DNA from: Reyranellaceae bacterium | GTDB lineage: Bacteria; Pseudomonadota; Alphaproteobacteria; Reyranellales; Reyranellaceae | Length of the DNA stretch: 42,339 nt | Direction: 5' to 3' | Assembly (NCBI GenBank): GCA_022844045.1 | Contig: JALHMM010000055.1 | Coordinates: 1 to 42,339 of the forward strand | Part shown: positions 16,787-24,388 of the stretch, one piece after another | Layout: every line of letters starts with the position of its first letter | Position numbering within the stretch: the stretch's first letter is position 1 | Position numbers and translations under genes: made by a program | The notes under the pieces: model-generated | Seen by the model: the letters and a program-made list of their open reading frames with translations, nothing else | The model's database searches: none | Told to the model about the DNA's origin: nothing

Positions 16787-16899
16787 TATGAGCGTAGATA
16801 TTACGACGTATTATCAACATATTATATCGTTTTATTAAACTAATTTATTACATCAAAATCGATCTCATTCTAAAGAATGCATGTTGATTCCTACGAGCG
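16787..16899. other. AT-rich island in a GC-rich genome
   Basis: About 110 bp with mostly A and T (for example acatattatatcgttttatt and aactaatttattacatcaaa), in sharp contrast with the surrounding two-thirds GC. It includes a small dyad attctaaagaat near 16870. It lies between the stop of the DprE2-like gene and the start of the terminase-like gene. It could be a promoter/UP element, a nucleoid-protein target or a scar of transferred DNA. Confidence 0.8.
16821..16826 (-). promoter_or_regulatory. Possible -10 box for the terminase-like gene
   Basis: On the minus strand this reads TATAAT, the exact consensus, within ACGATATAATATG. It lies about 140 bp upstream of the terminase-like start. No good -35 box is found at 16-18 bp, so it may be chance in an AT-rich stretch. 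Confidence 0.3.
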
Positions 16900-17646
16900 T
16901 CAAATCGGCAGCTTGCGGAAGATCTTGTAAGGCACCGATTTGATGATCGTCATGATGAAGAACCAGAACCAGGGGAAGTAGGATTCGCCCTCGCCCCGGC
17001 CGTCGGCCAGCTTCAGCGCCCGCTCGGCCAGCGCCTTGGGCTGCGCCATCAGGGGGCCGTCCTTGACGTTGCCCCAGCTCATGCCGGTGTCGATGAAGCC
17101 CGGCTTGATGTTGATCACCCGCACGCCGGCGCGGCCGAGCACGATGCGCAGGCCCTGCAGGAAGGTGTGCAGCCCCGCCTTGGCCGAGCCGTAGGTGTAG
17201 TTCGACGCCCGGCCGCGATCGCCGGCCACCGAGCCCAGCACCACGACCACGCCCTTGCGCTTCTCCAGCACCGGCTTGAGCCACTGCAGGACCGAGGCAG
17301 CCCCGGTGAAGTTGGCGTTGATGACGTGCGCGCCCAATTCGGGCGCGGCATCGATCTCGGCCTGGGACGGCATGAAGCCGAAGGCGACGAAAACGCCCAC
17401 CGGCCCCTCGCCGCCTTCGTCGAAGCGGCGCACGAAGGCCTCGTGCGCGGCCATGTCGAGCGCGTCGAACTCGACCACCGACACGGTACGATCACTACGC
17501 ACCCGAATATCGGTGGCGCTGCGCTCCATGTCTTCCATGTCGCGTCCAGCGAGCACGATGTCGGCGCCGCCCATGGCGGCCACGCGTGCGAACTCCCGCG
17601 CGATCGGCGAGGTGGCGCCCAGGATCAGCCAGCGGGACATGGTCAT
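16900..17646 (-). CDS. DprE2-like decaprenylphosphoryl-2-keto-ribose reductase (SDR)
   Basis: A 248-residue short-chain dehydrogenase. It would reduce the 2-keto intermediate made by the DprE1-like partner, using NADH, to give polyprenylphosphoryl-arabinose. Motifs: nucleotide-binding GATSPIA (residues 10-16), catalytic Ser139 (LGSVAG) and YGSAK with Tyr152 and Lys156. The C-terminal hydrophobic segment FPWFWFFIMTIIK could anchor it to the membrane, as in DprE2. Its ATG overlaps the DprE1-like stop by four bases (ATGA). It is the last gene of the cluster. A generic SDR role is the alternative, but adjacency to DprE1-like and UbiA-like genes makes the DprE2 call strong. Confidence 0.87.
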   Translation of the reverse strand: MTMSRWLILGATSPIAREFARVAAMGGADIVLAGRDMEDMERSATDIRVRSDRTVSVVEFDALDMAAHEAFVRRFDEGGEGPVGVFVAFGFMPSQAEIDAAPELGAHVINANFTGAASVLQWLKPVLEKRKGVVVVLGSVAGDRGRASNYTYGSAKAGLHTFLQGLRIVLGRAGVRVINIKPGFIDTGMSWGNVKDGPLMAQPKALAERALKLADGRGEGESYFPWFWFFIMTIIKSVPYKIFRKLPI

Positions 17647-18983
17647 GGCGTGCCTCCCCCGATCGCGCCTTCCCGTATTCCCAGGCGTCGCGACATATTC
17701 GAGCCCAGCCGTCGCTTCGGATCGACGCGTTCGAGCACATCGAGGAACTCGGGCAGCCGGGGATACATCGCCGCGAAGCCCTGCGGAGACAGGCAGGAAT
17801 CCTTGGCGAGATAGACGCGGCCGCCATGCTCCAGCGTGATGCGCTCGAGATCGCCCAGCAGCTCGACGACGCCTGGCTTGTTCGGGAAGTCGAGCGCCAC
17901 GACATAGCCCGTCATCGGGAAGGAGAGCATGCCCGTCCCCGCCGGCCCCATCGCCTTGAGCACCGCGAGGAACGACCCAGCGCGCGAGCTGCCGATGCGG
18001 TCCAGCAACGGCACCAGCGCCACCGCCGGCACGATGCTCTGGAATTGGCGGAAGCCGGGCTTGCCATACATGCGGTTCCAGCCCTGCAACGAGTCGAGCG
18101 GGAACATGAACTGGTCGTAGCCGCGCAGGCTCTCGCGTCCATTCGCTGGCAGGCGTGCTCGATAGAGCGCGTTGAACGCGCGCACCGAGAGGGGATTGAG
18201 CACCAGCGACGGCGGCGTGATCGGCAAGGTCTTGGCCTTGCGCGTCTTCACCTGGATGCTGGTGGGCGACACTGTCGCCGTCTCGACGATGCCGCGGCCG
18301 AGGCTGCCGCCACCCGCCAGCGCATCGAACCAGGCCACCGAGTAGGTGGCGCTCGCCTCCTCGTGCAGCTTCGCCAGCAGCGCGTCGAGATCCGGCACGG
18401 GCCGCTCGCGCACGATCAGCGCATTGGATGGCACGCGGGCGAGCCGCAGGCAGGCGGTGACGATGATTCCGGTCAGGCCGATGCCGCCCACGGTGGCGTC
18501 GAACAGCGCCGGATCGCTGTCGCGTGATACACGCACAACGTCGCCTGATGGCAGCATCAGCTCGAACCACCGCACATGCTGGCCGAAGGCGCCGTCCTTC
18601 TCGTGATTCTTGCCGTGCACGTCGTTGGCGATCGCGCCGCCCACCGTGACGAAGGCCGTACCGGGGCAGACCGGAACCATGAATCCGCGCGGCAGGAAGA
18701 TGTCGAGCAGGCTGCGCAGGCTGATGCCGGCCTCGACCACGACATCGCCGGTCTCGGCGTCGAAGCTCACGAGGCGGTCGAGCCGCTCCGTCAGCACCAG
18801 GCGCCCGCCTTCGTTGACGGCGCAATCGCCGTAGCTGCGGCCAAGCCCGCGCGCGATCAAGCTCCCTGCCCCGCTGCCGGTCATCACGGCGCGCAGTTGC
18901 GCGATGCGTTCCGGCCGCGCCGCCTCGCTGGCGCCGTAGGGCAGCCGTCCCCAGCCGCTGAAGGTGGCGGTCTTCCACATCAT
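17643..18983 (-). CDS. DprE1-like FAD-dependent decaprenylphosphoryl-ribose 2-oxidase
   Basis: A 446-residue FAD oxidoreductase of the vanillyl-alcohol oxidase fold. It would oxidise the 2-OH of polyprenylphosphoryl-ribose, the first half of epimerisation to arabinose. Motifs: GLGRSYGDCA (47-56), GGAIANDVHGKNHEKDGAFG (115-134, with His123 matching mycobacterial His132), Lys394 (matching Lys418) and GSNMSRRLGI near the end. At the position of the benzothiazinone-targeted Cys387 it has Ala363 (VVALDFP); the Lys and Cys/Ala positions share the same offset of 24, supporting the alignment. The start is ATG 18983, overlapping the upstream gene by four bases. The frame continues upstream only as a shadow. 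Confidence 0.9.
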   Translation of the reverse strand: MMWKTATFSGWGRLPYGASEAARPERIAQLRAVMTGSGAGSLIARGLGRSYGDCAVNEGGRLVLTERLDRLVSFDAETGDVVVEAGISLRSLLDIFLPRGFMVPVCPGTAFVTVGGAIANDVHGKNHEKDGAFGQHVRWFELMLPSGDVVRVSRDSDPALFDATVGGIGLTGIIVTACLRLARVPSNALIVRERPVPDLDALLAKLHEEASATYSVAWFDALAGGGSLGRGIVETATVSPTSIQVKTRKAKTLPITPPSLVLNPLSVRAFNALYRARLPANGRESLRGYDQFMFPLDSLQGWNRMYGKPGFRQFQSIVPAVALVPLLDRIGSSRAGSFLAVLKAMGPAGTGMLSFPMTGYVVALDFPNKPGVVELLGDLERITLEHGGRVYLAKDSCLSPQGFAAMYPRLPEFLDVLERVDPKRRLGSNMSRRLGIREGAIGGGTP

Positions 18984-19975
18984 GCCGTCGCCCCTCGGGT
19001 CATGCCGTCTCGCGTGACGCGCCGCATGGCGAGCGGCAGGCAGCTCATGCCCAGCGCCACCGAGAACCACAGCGTCGTCACGCGCACCAGCGCCGTGCTC
19101 GTCACCGCGATCTCGAACGACACGCCGCGCTGCGTCAACAGCGCCACCATGCCGATCTCCGTGCCGCCCAGCCCGCCCGGCAGCATGGTCGCCGATCCCA
19201 GGACCATCGACACCGCGAAGGCGACCGCCGCGCCCCAGACATCGATGGCGCCGCCCAGCGCATGCACCACCCACCAGACCTGCATCACCTCGGCGAACCA
19301 GCCTACCAGCGACAGGACCAGCGCCGCCATCAGACGCCACGGCGAGCCAAGCCTTGCGAGCTGCTTGACCGCGATGCGCAAGCGGCCGAACAGCCGGGGC
19401 CAACGCCGCACCAGGCCGTAGCCCCAGCCCACCAGGATGGCGAGGTAGCGCGGCCGCACCGCGAGGAACACCGCGAGCAGGGTGAAGACCGCCATCGGCG
19501 CGATCGCCGCGACGCTGGCCTGCAGGAGCGCGATGCCGATCAGCGCGATGAGCACCAGGGCGGTGGCGTCGGCGATGCGATCGGCGGCGACCAGCGCCAG
19601 GGTGCGCTCGTAGCTATGGCCGTGGCCGCGACGCAGGAACCACAGGCGCAGCGCCTCGCCGATCTTGCCCGGCGTCACCGTCATGGAGAATCCGGCGACG
19701 TAGTACAGCATGTCGCGCGGCAGGCTCACGCCGAGCGCCAGGCCGCGCGTGTAGAGATGCCAGCGCAGCGCCCGCGTGCCGTAGTTGACCAGGGAGAGGC
19801 CGAGACAACCGAGGACGACGCCCGGGCTGATGCGCGCCAAGGTCTCCAGCATCGCCTTCGACTCACCGAAGGCGAAGACCACGGTGACGACGACGACCGA
19901 AGCCAGCAGCCCACCCGCCAGCCAAATCACCGCCCGCCGCCGCAAGCCGGCGTCGGAATCGAGACCGCGCGTCAT
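18980..19975 (-). CDS. Lysylphosphatidylglycerol synthase TM-region / AglD-type membrane protein
   Basis: A 331-residue inner-membrane protein with about eight hydrophobic segments. It has the family motifs SMTVTPGKIGEALR and LPGGLGGTEIGMVALL typical of the LPG_synthase_TM (UPF0104/AglD) family, which lacks the synthetase domain and often accompanies glycolipid genes as a presumed flippase. Lying between UbiA-like and DprE1-like genes, it is a candidate transporter for polyprenylphosphoryl-arabinose, which is inference. It overlaps the DprE1-like gene by four bases and is separated from the UbiA-like gene by a family A repeat. Confidence 0.88.
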   Translation of the reverse strand: MTRGLDSDAGLRRRAVIWLAGGLLASVVVVTVVFAFGESKAMLETLARISPGVVLGCLGLSLVNYGTRALRWHLYTRGLALGVSLPRDMLYYVAGFSMTVTPGKIGEALRLWFLRRGHGHSYERTLALVAADRIADATALVLIALIGIALLQASVAAIAPMAVFTLLAVFLAVRPRYLAILVGWGYGLVRRWPRLFGRLRIAVKQLARLGSPWRLMAALVLSLVGWFAEVMQVWWVVHALGGAIDVWGAAVAFAVSMVLGSATMLPGGLGGTEIGMVALLTQRGVSFEIAVTSTALVRVTTLWFSVALGMSCLPLAMRRVTRDGMTRGATA

Positions 19976-19982
19976 GACAAAC

Positions 19983-20110
19983 TACCTTCCCCCGGAGGGG
20001 GAAGGTGCCCGAAGGGCGGATGGGGGATGTCGAAGACGGACACCACGCGTGTTGAGGCATCCCCCATCCGTCGCGCTGCGCGCGCCACCTTCCCCCTCCG
20101 GGGGAAGGTA
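19983..20110. repeat. Family A palindromic element inside the arabinose-lipid cluster
   Basis: 128 bp, tacc...ggta, with perfect terminal hairpins cttcccccggagggggaag and cttccccctccgggggaag. Here the left inner hairpin is gcccgaagggc and the right is cgcgctgcgcgcg-type, the opposite arrangement to 4238-4365, so the element occurs in both orientations. It fills the whole gap between the UbiA-like and LPG-synthase-type genes. Confidence 0.9.
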
Positions 20111-20116
20111 AATGAT

Positions 20117-20995
20117 CTAAGCCACACGGCCATAGATCAGCACCGCGAAGGTCAGGATCCAGCCGATCACGCACCACAGGATCATGCGGTCGGTGAGCAG
20201 GATGCGGGTGGGCGAGCCGGAGCGTTCCTCGACCATGGTGATCTGCAGGTAGCGCAGGATGCCGGCGACCACGAAGGGCGTGGTGTAGAACACCTTGGTC
20301 GTGCCCAGGCGCTGCATCACGTTGGTGTCGGTGGCGTAGATCAGGTACGTCACCAGCAGCGCGCCCAGGATCACCGCGATGATCGAATCGAGGAACGGCT
20401 TGGTATAGCCCTCGATGCTCTTGCGGTGACTCGAATCGAGTCCCTGCACGAGATCGTCGCGCCGTTTGGCGACGGCGAGGAACAGCGCCAGCAGGCCGGT
20501 GGCGATCACCAGCCAGGCGCTGGCCTCGACGCCGATCAGGATCGCGCCCCCCTCGACGCGGAAGACGAAGCCCAGCGCGATCACCATGACGTCGATGATC
20601 GCCACCGACTTCAGGCCGAAGGTGTAGGCGACGTTGACCGCGAAATAGAGCGTGACGATCCAGAAGAAGGCGCGCGGCAGCCAGAGGAACGCAACCGTCA
20701 GCGCGAAGGCCAGCAACGCCGCCATCAGGGCGAAGGCCAGCGGCACCGCCACCGTGCCGGCGGCCAGCGGCCGGTGCTTCTTGCGGGGGTGCATGCGATC
20801 GGACTCGCGATCGCGATAGTCGTTGAGCACATAGACCGCGCTGGAGACAGCGCAGAAGCAGGCGACGCCCAGCGCGACGTTGCGCAGGCCGGCGGCGGTC
20901 ATCGCCGCCGGCGTGAAGAACAGCGGCGCGACGACAAACGCGTTCTTCACCCACTGCTCGGGGCGCAGCAGCCTGATGATCGCCAGAACGCTCAT
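20117..20995 (-). CDS. UbiA-family decaprenyl-phosphate phosphoribosyltransferase-like (DprP)
   Basis: A 292-residue membrane prenyltransferase-fold enzyme with about nine hydrophobic segments. The metal/pyrophosphate motif NDYRDRESD (58-66) followed by HPRKKHRPLAAG closely resembles the Rv3806c/NoeC type that transfers ribose-5-phosphate from PRPP to decaprenyl phosphate, rather than quinone or heme UbiA enzymes. A second motif is KRRDDL. I place the start at ATG 20995 because AGGGAG lies 5 nt upstream; an ATG at 21010 adds five residues. It heads a four-gene unit that would make polyprenylphosphoryl-arabinose. The phosphatase that removes the 5-phosphate is not seen here. Confidence 0.88.
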   Translation of the reverse strand: MSVLAIIRLLRPEQWVKNAFVVAPLFFTPAAMTAAGLRNVALGVACFCAVSSAVYVLNDYRDRESDRMHPRKKHRPLAAGTVAVPLAFALMAALLAFALTVAFLWLPRAFFWIVTLYFAVNVAYTFGLKSVAIIDVMVIALGFVFRVEGGAILIGVEASAWLVIATGLLALFLAVAKRRDDLVQGLDSSHRKSIEGYTKPFLDSIIAVILGALLVTYLIYATDTNVMQRLGTTKVFYTTPFVVAGILRYLQITMVEERSGSPTRILLTDRMILWCVIGWILTFAVLIYGRVA

Positions 20996-21091
20996 GGGGC
21001 TCCCTGCCATCTCCGAGCGGGCATACTACACCATGGGGTGGAACGCCAGCCGGACACTATGGGCGGTGGCCACACTTGAACTTCCGATCTG

Positions 21092-21114
21092 CCTTCCCCC
21101 TCCGGGGGAAGGTA
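21092..21114. repeat. Solo terminal hairpin of family A
   Basis: A single ccttccccctccgggggaagg palindrome plus ta, identical to the right terminus of full family A elements but with no core or partner. It lies in the divergent region between the UbiA-like and VOC genes. Confidence 0.8.
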
Positions 21115-21175
21115 GAATTGGCGTAGGCTCGCTTGGTCGCTGGCGGCCGAAGATAACGGCTAAGGAGGCGTGACC

Positions 21176-21673
21176 ATGATCAAGGGCCTACACCACAACG
21201 CCTATCGCTGTCGCGACTCCGAGGAGACGCGGGCGTTCTATGAGGACTTCCTCGGCCTGCCGCTGACCCACGCGCTGCACATCCAGGAGACCAAGACCGG
21301 CCGCGACACCTCCGTGCTGCACACCTTCTTCCGCATGGACGATGGGTCGTGCCTCGCCTTCTTCGAGGCGCCCGACCGGCCCTTCGAGTTCAAGGAACAG
21401 CACGACTTCGACCTCCACATCGCGCTCGAGGTCAGCCCGCAGGCACTTCGGGACATGCTGGCGAAGGGCAAGGCCGAGGGCCGCGAGGTACGCGGCATCG
21501 CCAACCACGGCTTCATCGACTCGATCTACTTCCGCGATCCCAACGGCTACGTCATCGAGCTCACGGCGAAGAAAGCGGGCCATGACGCGGCGATGAACAC
21601 CGAACGCGAGGCGCACGCGATGCTGAAGTCCTGGCAGGCGGGCAAGCGCTCGCCCGCGGCGGCGGCGTCCTGA
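21176..21673 (+). CDS. VOC (glyoxalase/bleomycin resistance/dioxygenase) family protein
   Basis: A 165-residue vicinal-oxygen-chelate protein. The first module starts IKGLHHNAYRCRDSEETRAF with His7/His8. Later metal-ligand candidates are His in DFDLHIALEV and Glu in NGYVIELT, as expected for a metal-dependent VOC enzyme such as a glyoxalase or ring-cleavage relative. The C-terminal tail is Ala-rich. ATG 21176 is preferred to GTG 21170 because AAGGAGG ends 7 nt upstream. It is followed 8 bp later by the alpha/beta hydrolase gene, so the two probably form an operon. Substrate not assignable. Confidence 0.88.
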   Translation: MIKGLHHNAYRCRDSEETRAFYEDFLGLPLTHALHIQETKTGRDTSVLHTFFRMDDGSCLAFFEAPDRPFEFKEQHDFDLHIALEVSPQALRDMLAKGKAEGREVRGIANHGFIDSIYFRDPNGYVIELTAKKAGHDAAMNTEREAHAMLKSWQAGKRSPAAAAS

Positions 21674-21681
21674 CGTTCGCC

Positions 21682-22803
21682 ATGCCCAACGAGTCGCAGG
21701 AGCCAGTGCCCCAGGAACCCGTCATCGAGGCGATCGCGGCGATCACGCCGGCCCTGCTCCAGGGGCTGAACGCGCTCGAGTTCGCTGCGCGCCATCTCAA
21801 CCCGGCGCAGCTGCCCCAGCTCGTCGACGCGGTATCCGATCGCGGCCCGCCGCTCGAAGCGGCGATCGCCCAGTGCAAGGCGATCGAGTGGCCGGATCAC
21901 CTCGTGCCGGTGCGCGAGCGCCTGGCGGGAGCCGGCGAAGCCGTGCTCGAAAGCCTGAGCGGCCTGGTCGAGGCCGTCGATGCGCCGCAGCCGATCGCCA
22001 TCGCCTATCGTTCGCTACGCGGCTACGCGCGCGCCGCCGAGACGATCTATCCGCTGGCCGGATCGCTGCGGCCCATCAACATGTTCTTCCTCGACGCCGC
22101 CGCGCGTCAGGACGATGCGCTGGTGCAGAAGCTGGCGGCGCGGGCCAACGCAGACGCCGAAGTCGGCGTGATGCACAGCAGCGACAAACCCGGCGAGCGC
22201 GGCGGCTTCTCGATGTACGTGCCGGAGTACTACAGCGCCGAGCGCGAATGGCCGCTGGTCGTGGCGCTGCATGGCGGCAGCGGCAATGGCCGCGCCTTCC
22301 TGTGGTCCTGGCTGCGCGATGCGCGTAGCCGCGGCGCGATCCTGCTGTCGCCCACCGCGGTCGGCAGCACCTGGTCGCTGATGGACCCCGAGATCGACGC
22401 CGACAACCTCACGCGCATGATCGCTTTCATCGGCGAGCGCTGGCGCCTCGACCCCGCGCGTATCCTGATGACCGGCATGAGCGACGGCGGCACCTTCACC
22501 TATGTCGGCGGCGTGCGCGCGGGTGCGCCGTTCACCCATTACGCGCCGGTGGCGGCGAGCTTCCATCCCATGATGCTGGGGATGATGGATCAGGATCAAC
22601 TGCGCGCCTGCCCGCTCTACATCGTGCACGGCGCGCACGACTGGATGTTCCCCGCCGTCATGGCGCAGCAGGCGCGCGAGACCTTCGAGGCGGCCGGCGC
22701 ACGCGTCACCTACCGGGAGATCCCCGACCTCTCGCACACCTACCCGCGCGACGAGAATCCGAGAATCCTCGACTGGCTGCAGCACGCCACTCCGTCATCC
22801 TGA
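21682..22803 (+). CDS. Alpha/beta hydrolase, phospholipase/carboxylesterase type
   Basis: A 373-residue protein. Residues 1-155 form a helical Ala/Leu-rich domain of unknown role. The hydrolase domain then shows HGGSGNG (197-203, oxyanion region), nucleophile Ser267 in GMSDGGT, acid Asp320 in VHGAHDWMFP and His352 in DLSHTYP. This catalytic set fits carboxylesterases of the phospholipase/PHB-depolymerase-like group. No signal peptide is seen, so it is likely cytosolic. The stop codon TGA (22801-22803) lies inside a family E repeat that begins at 22794, so the repeat defines the C-terminus (TPSS). It is probably co-transcribed with the VOC gene. Confidence 0.85.
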   Translation: MPNESQEPVPQEPVIEAIAAITPALLQGLNALEFAARHLNPAQLPQLVDAVSDRGPPLEAAIAQCKAIEWPDHLVPVRERLAGAGEAVLESLSGLVEAVDAPQPIAIAYRSLRGYARAAETIYPLAGSLRPINMFFLDAAARQDDALVQKLAARANADAEVGVMHSSDKPGERGGFSMYVPEYYSAEREWPLVVALHGGSGNGRAFLWSWLRDARSRGAILLSPTAVGSTWSLMDPEIDADNLTRMIAFIGERWRLDPARILMTGMSDGGTFTYVGGVRAGAPFTHYAPVAASFHPMMLGMMDQDQLRACPLYIVHGAHDWMFPAVMAQQARETFEAAGARVTYREIPDLSHTYPRDENPRILDWLQHATPSS

Positions 22804-22894
22804 GCGCAGCGAAGGATCCGGCGGTATCGCGGGCAGACGCGAACACTGTTGCCCAACGTACGATCGCAAGGCCCGTCGCTTCGCTCGCGGCGAC
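22794..22894. repeat. Family E palindromic element (copy 2), supplies a stop codon
   Basis: About 101 bp from gtcatcctgagcgcagcg to cgcttcgctcgcggcgac. It shares agcgcagcgaaggatcc and gcggtatcgcgg with copy 1. It begins seven bases before the hydrolase gene's stop and provides that stop. Confidence 0.82.
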
Positions 22895-22902
22895 AACACG
22901 CA

Positions 22903-22929
22903 GAAGGCCCGCCGGATGGGCGGGCCTTC
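22903..22929 (-). terminator. Probable terminator hairpin between convergent genes
   Basis: An 11-bp perfect stem gaaggcccgcc / ggcgggccttc with a 5-nt loop. It is 20 bp past the stop of the leftward exported-protein gene and downstream of the rightward hydrolase. T-runs are weak on both sides, so it may need help or be bidirectional. Confidence 0.6.
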
Positions 22930-22948
22930 GTATCGTGATCTGGCGGCG

Positions 22949-23356
22949 CTACCGCTGGTAAATGCTTACGACGCCGTCACCGTCGACGCTGATCGGCACC
23001 GTGCCGCCGCGCTGCACCAGCAGGCCATGCCATGTGCCGTTCGGCCCCGGGCGCAGGTCTTGCACAGTGGTGAATCCCTGGGCCCGCAGGGTCGACAGCG
23101 CACGCGCCTCGCCTGAAGGCATCGTTGTCTCGGCCATCGTATCCGCGCCCAACGTCATCGGCGCCGCCGATACCGGGCTGGTGACCATCGCCGTCTCGGT
23201 GCCATAGCTCGGGAAGATGTAGCCCGGACCGATGCCCGGCGCATGGATCGCGCCAAGCGGGATGTCAGACAGACGCGGCGCCTGGGCGGCGACGGCGCCC
23301 GCGAATCCGATGCCCGAGACGCCAATAATCGCGAGCGCGAGAATCGTCTTCTTCAT
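22949..23356 (-). CDS. Small exported protein with PepSY-like C-terminus
   Basis: A 135-residue protein with a clear signal peptide (MKKTILALAIIGVSGIGFAG, cut near VAAQA). The middle is Gly/Pro/Thr-rich. The C-terminal 55 residues (from MPSGEARALSTLRAQGFTTV, then TWHGLLVQRGG and VDGDGVVSIY) resemble a single PepSY-type repeat, a fold found in small periplasmic proteins. The start is ATG 23356 with GAGGAGG 9 nt upstream; the open frame further upstream has no support. A strong hairpin follows it at 22903-22929. Function unknown. Confidence 0.75.
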   Translation of the reverse strand: MKKTILALAIIGVSGIGFAGAVAAQAPRLSDIPLGAIHAPGIGPGYIFPSYGTETAMVTSPVSAAPMTLGADTMAETTMPSGEARALSTLRAQGFTTVQDLRPGPNGTWHGLLVQRGGTVPISVDGDGVVSIYQR

Positions 23357-23501
23357 GATCGGATGCCTCCTCAGGACTGTAGGTTCCGGTCGGTCGCGCA
23401 AGCCGCACGCCAACCCGTGCTTGAGGTGGGAGCCGCATGTGGCAGACCGGGGGCATCGCCGGGGCAATTGTATGAACGAATAAGGCGCGCCGGGCTTCTT
23501 C

Positions 23502-23655
23502 CCTTCTCCCCGCGAAGGCGGGGAGAAGGTGCCCGAAGGGCGGATGAGGGGCTTCGCGGAGGCTCAACAACGACGAATCCGGTCGTTGCGCGAGGAAGCC
23601 CCTCATCCGCCTCGCTCGCGCTCGGCACCTTCTCCCCGCCTTCGCGGGGAGAAGG
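23502..23655. repeat. Family A-related element with cttctcccc ends
   Basis: About 154 bp with the same plan as family A. Terminal hairpins are ccttctccccgcg/cgggga­gaagg type, the inner left hairpin is gcccgaagggc and the core is ggatgaggggctt / aagcccctcatcc, inverted. The terminal sequence differs from the main family, so it is a diverged subfamily. It fills most of the 302-bp gap 23357-23658, which holds no gene. Confidence 0.82.
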
Positions 23656-23658
23656 AAA

Positions 23659-24291
23659 TCAAGCCGACACAGGCCTGCCGGCGTCGGCCAGCACCTTGCC
23701 GCCGAGCCCGATGAAGCAGACGCCCGCCGCGCGCTCGATCCAGTGCTTGGCGCCCTGGAAGCGGCGCATGACGGGCGCCGACGACATGAACAGGCTGACG
23801 CAGGCGTACCAGACCAGCGACGAGACGGTCACCAGGCCGATCATCAACGCCATCAGCCAGGCCGGCGTCGAGGCGCTGACCGCGGTGGCGAAGACGCTGG
23901 CGAACAGCACGATCGCCTTGGGGTTGGTCAAGGTCACCAGGAAGCCGAACAGGATTGTGCGCTTGCCGACCGGACGCATCGGCTGGCCGAGATCGATCGC
24001 CTCAGGCTTGGCGCGCAGCAGCTTGATGCCGAGATAGATGAGATAGGCGCCGCCCAGCACGCGCACCGCCCAAGTCAGCCAAACGTATTCCATCAGGATC
24101 GCCGAGAGTCCCAGCAGGCTGAGCGTGGCGTATAGGCACAGGCCGATCGACACGCCGAGCGTCGTCATCAACCCCGCGCGCGTGCCGTAGGTCATCGACG
24201 AACGCACGACAGCGACGAAGTCCGGCCCCGGCAGGATGAGCGCAGGAATGAAGATCGCGAAGACGCTGATGAGAACGAGGGCGTAGTCCAT
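23659..24291 (-). CDS. LysE/RhtB family amino acid exporter
   Basis: A 210-residue inner-membrane exporter with about six hydrophobic segments. The N-terminal motif PGPDFVAVVRSSMTYGTRAG is the family signature, and FLVTLTNPKAIVLFASVF is the conserved central segment. Members export amino acids or derivatives such as lysine, threonine or homoserine lactone. The start is ATG 24291 with GGAAGG 7 nt upstream. It is followed by a family A-related repeat. It may share a transcript with the CaiB-type gene upstream, but a family D hairpin lies between them, and the substrate is unknown. Confidence 0.92.
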   Translation of the reverse strand: MDYALVLISVFAIFIPALILPGPDFVAVVRSSMTYGTRAGLMTTLGVSIGLCLYATLSLLGLSAILMEYVWLTWAVRVLGGAYLIYLGIKLLRAKPEAIDLGQPMRPVGKRTILFGFLVTLTNPKAIVLFASVFATAVSASTPAWLMALMIGLVTVSSLVWYACVSLFMSSAPVMRRFQGAKHWIERAAGVCFIGLGGKVLADAGRPVSA

Positions 24292-24313
24292 GGGTTGGCC
24301 TTCCAAACTACCT

Positions 24314-24378
24314 GTCATCCCGAGCGCAGCGAGGGATCTAGGGAGACTGCCTAGATCCCTCGCTGCGCTCGGGATGAC
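24314..24378. repeat. Family D hairpin repeat (copy 3), perfect stem
   Basis: A 65-bp inverted repeat, gtcatcccgagcgcagcg to cgctgcgctcgggatgac, with arms that pair fully to the ctag near the centre. It lies between the CaiB-type gene and the LysE-type gene, both leftward. Confidence 0.9.
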
Positions 24379-24388
24379 AACGTGCGGT

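Noticed and set aside
17643..19403. 586-codon form of the DprE1-like protein
   Set aside because: The first 140 codons are antisense-like shadow over the upstream membrane-protein gene. The ATGA overlap gives the start at 18983.
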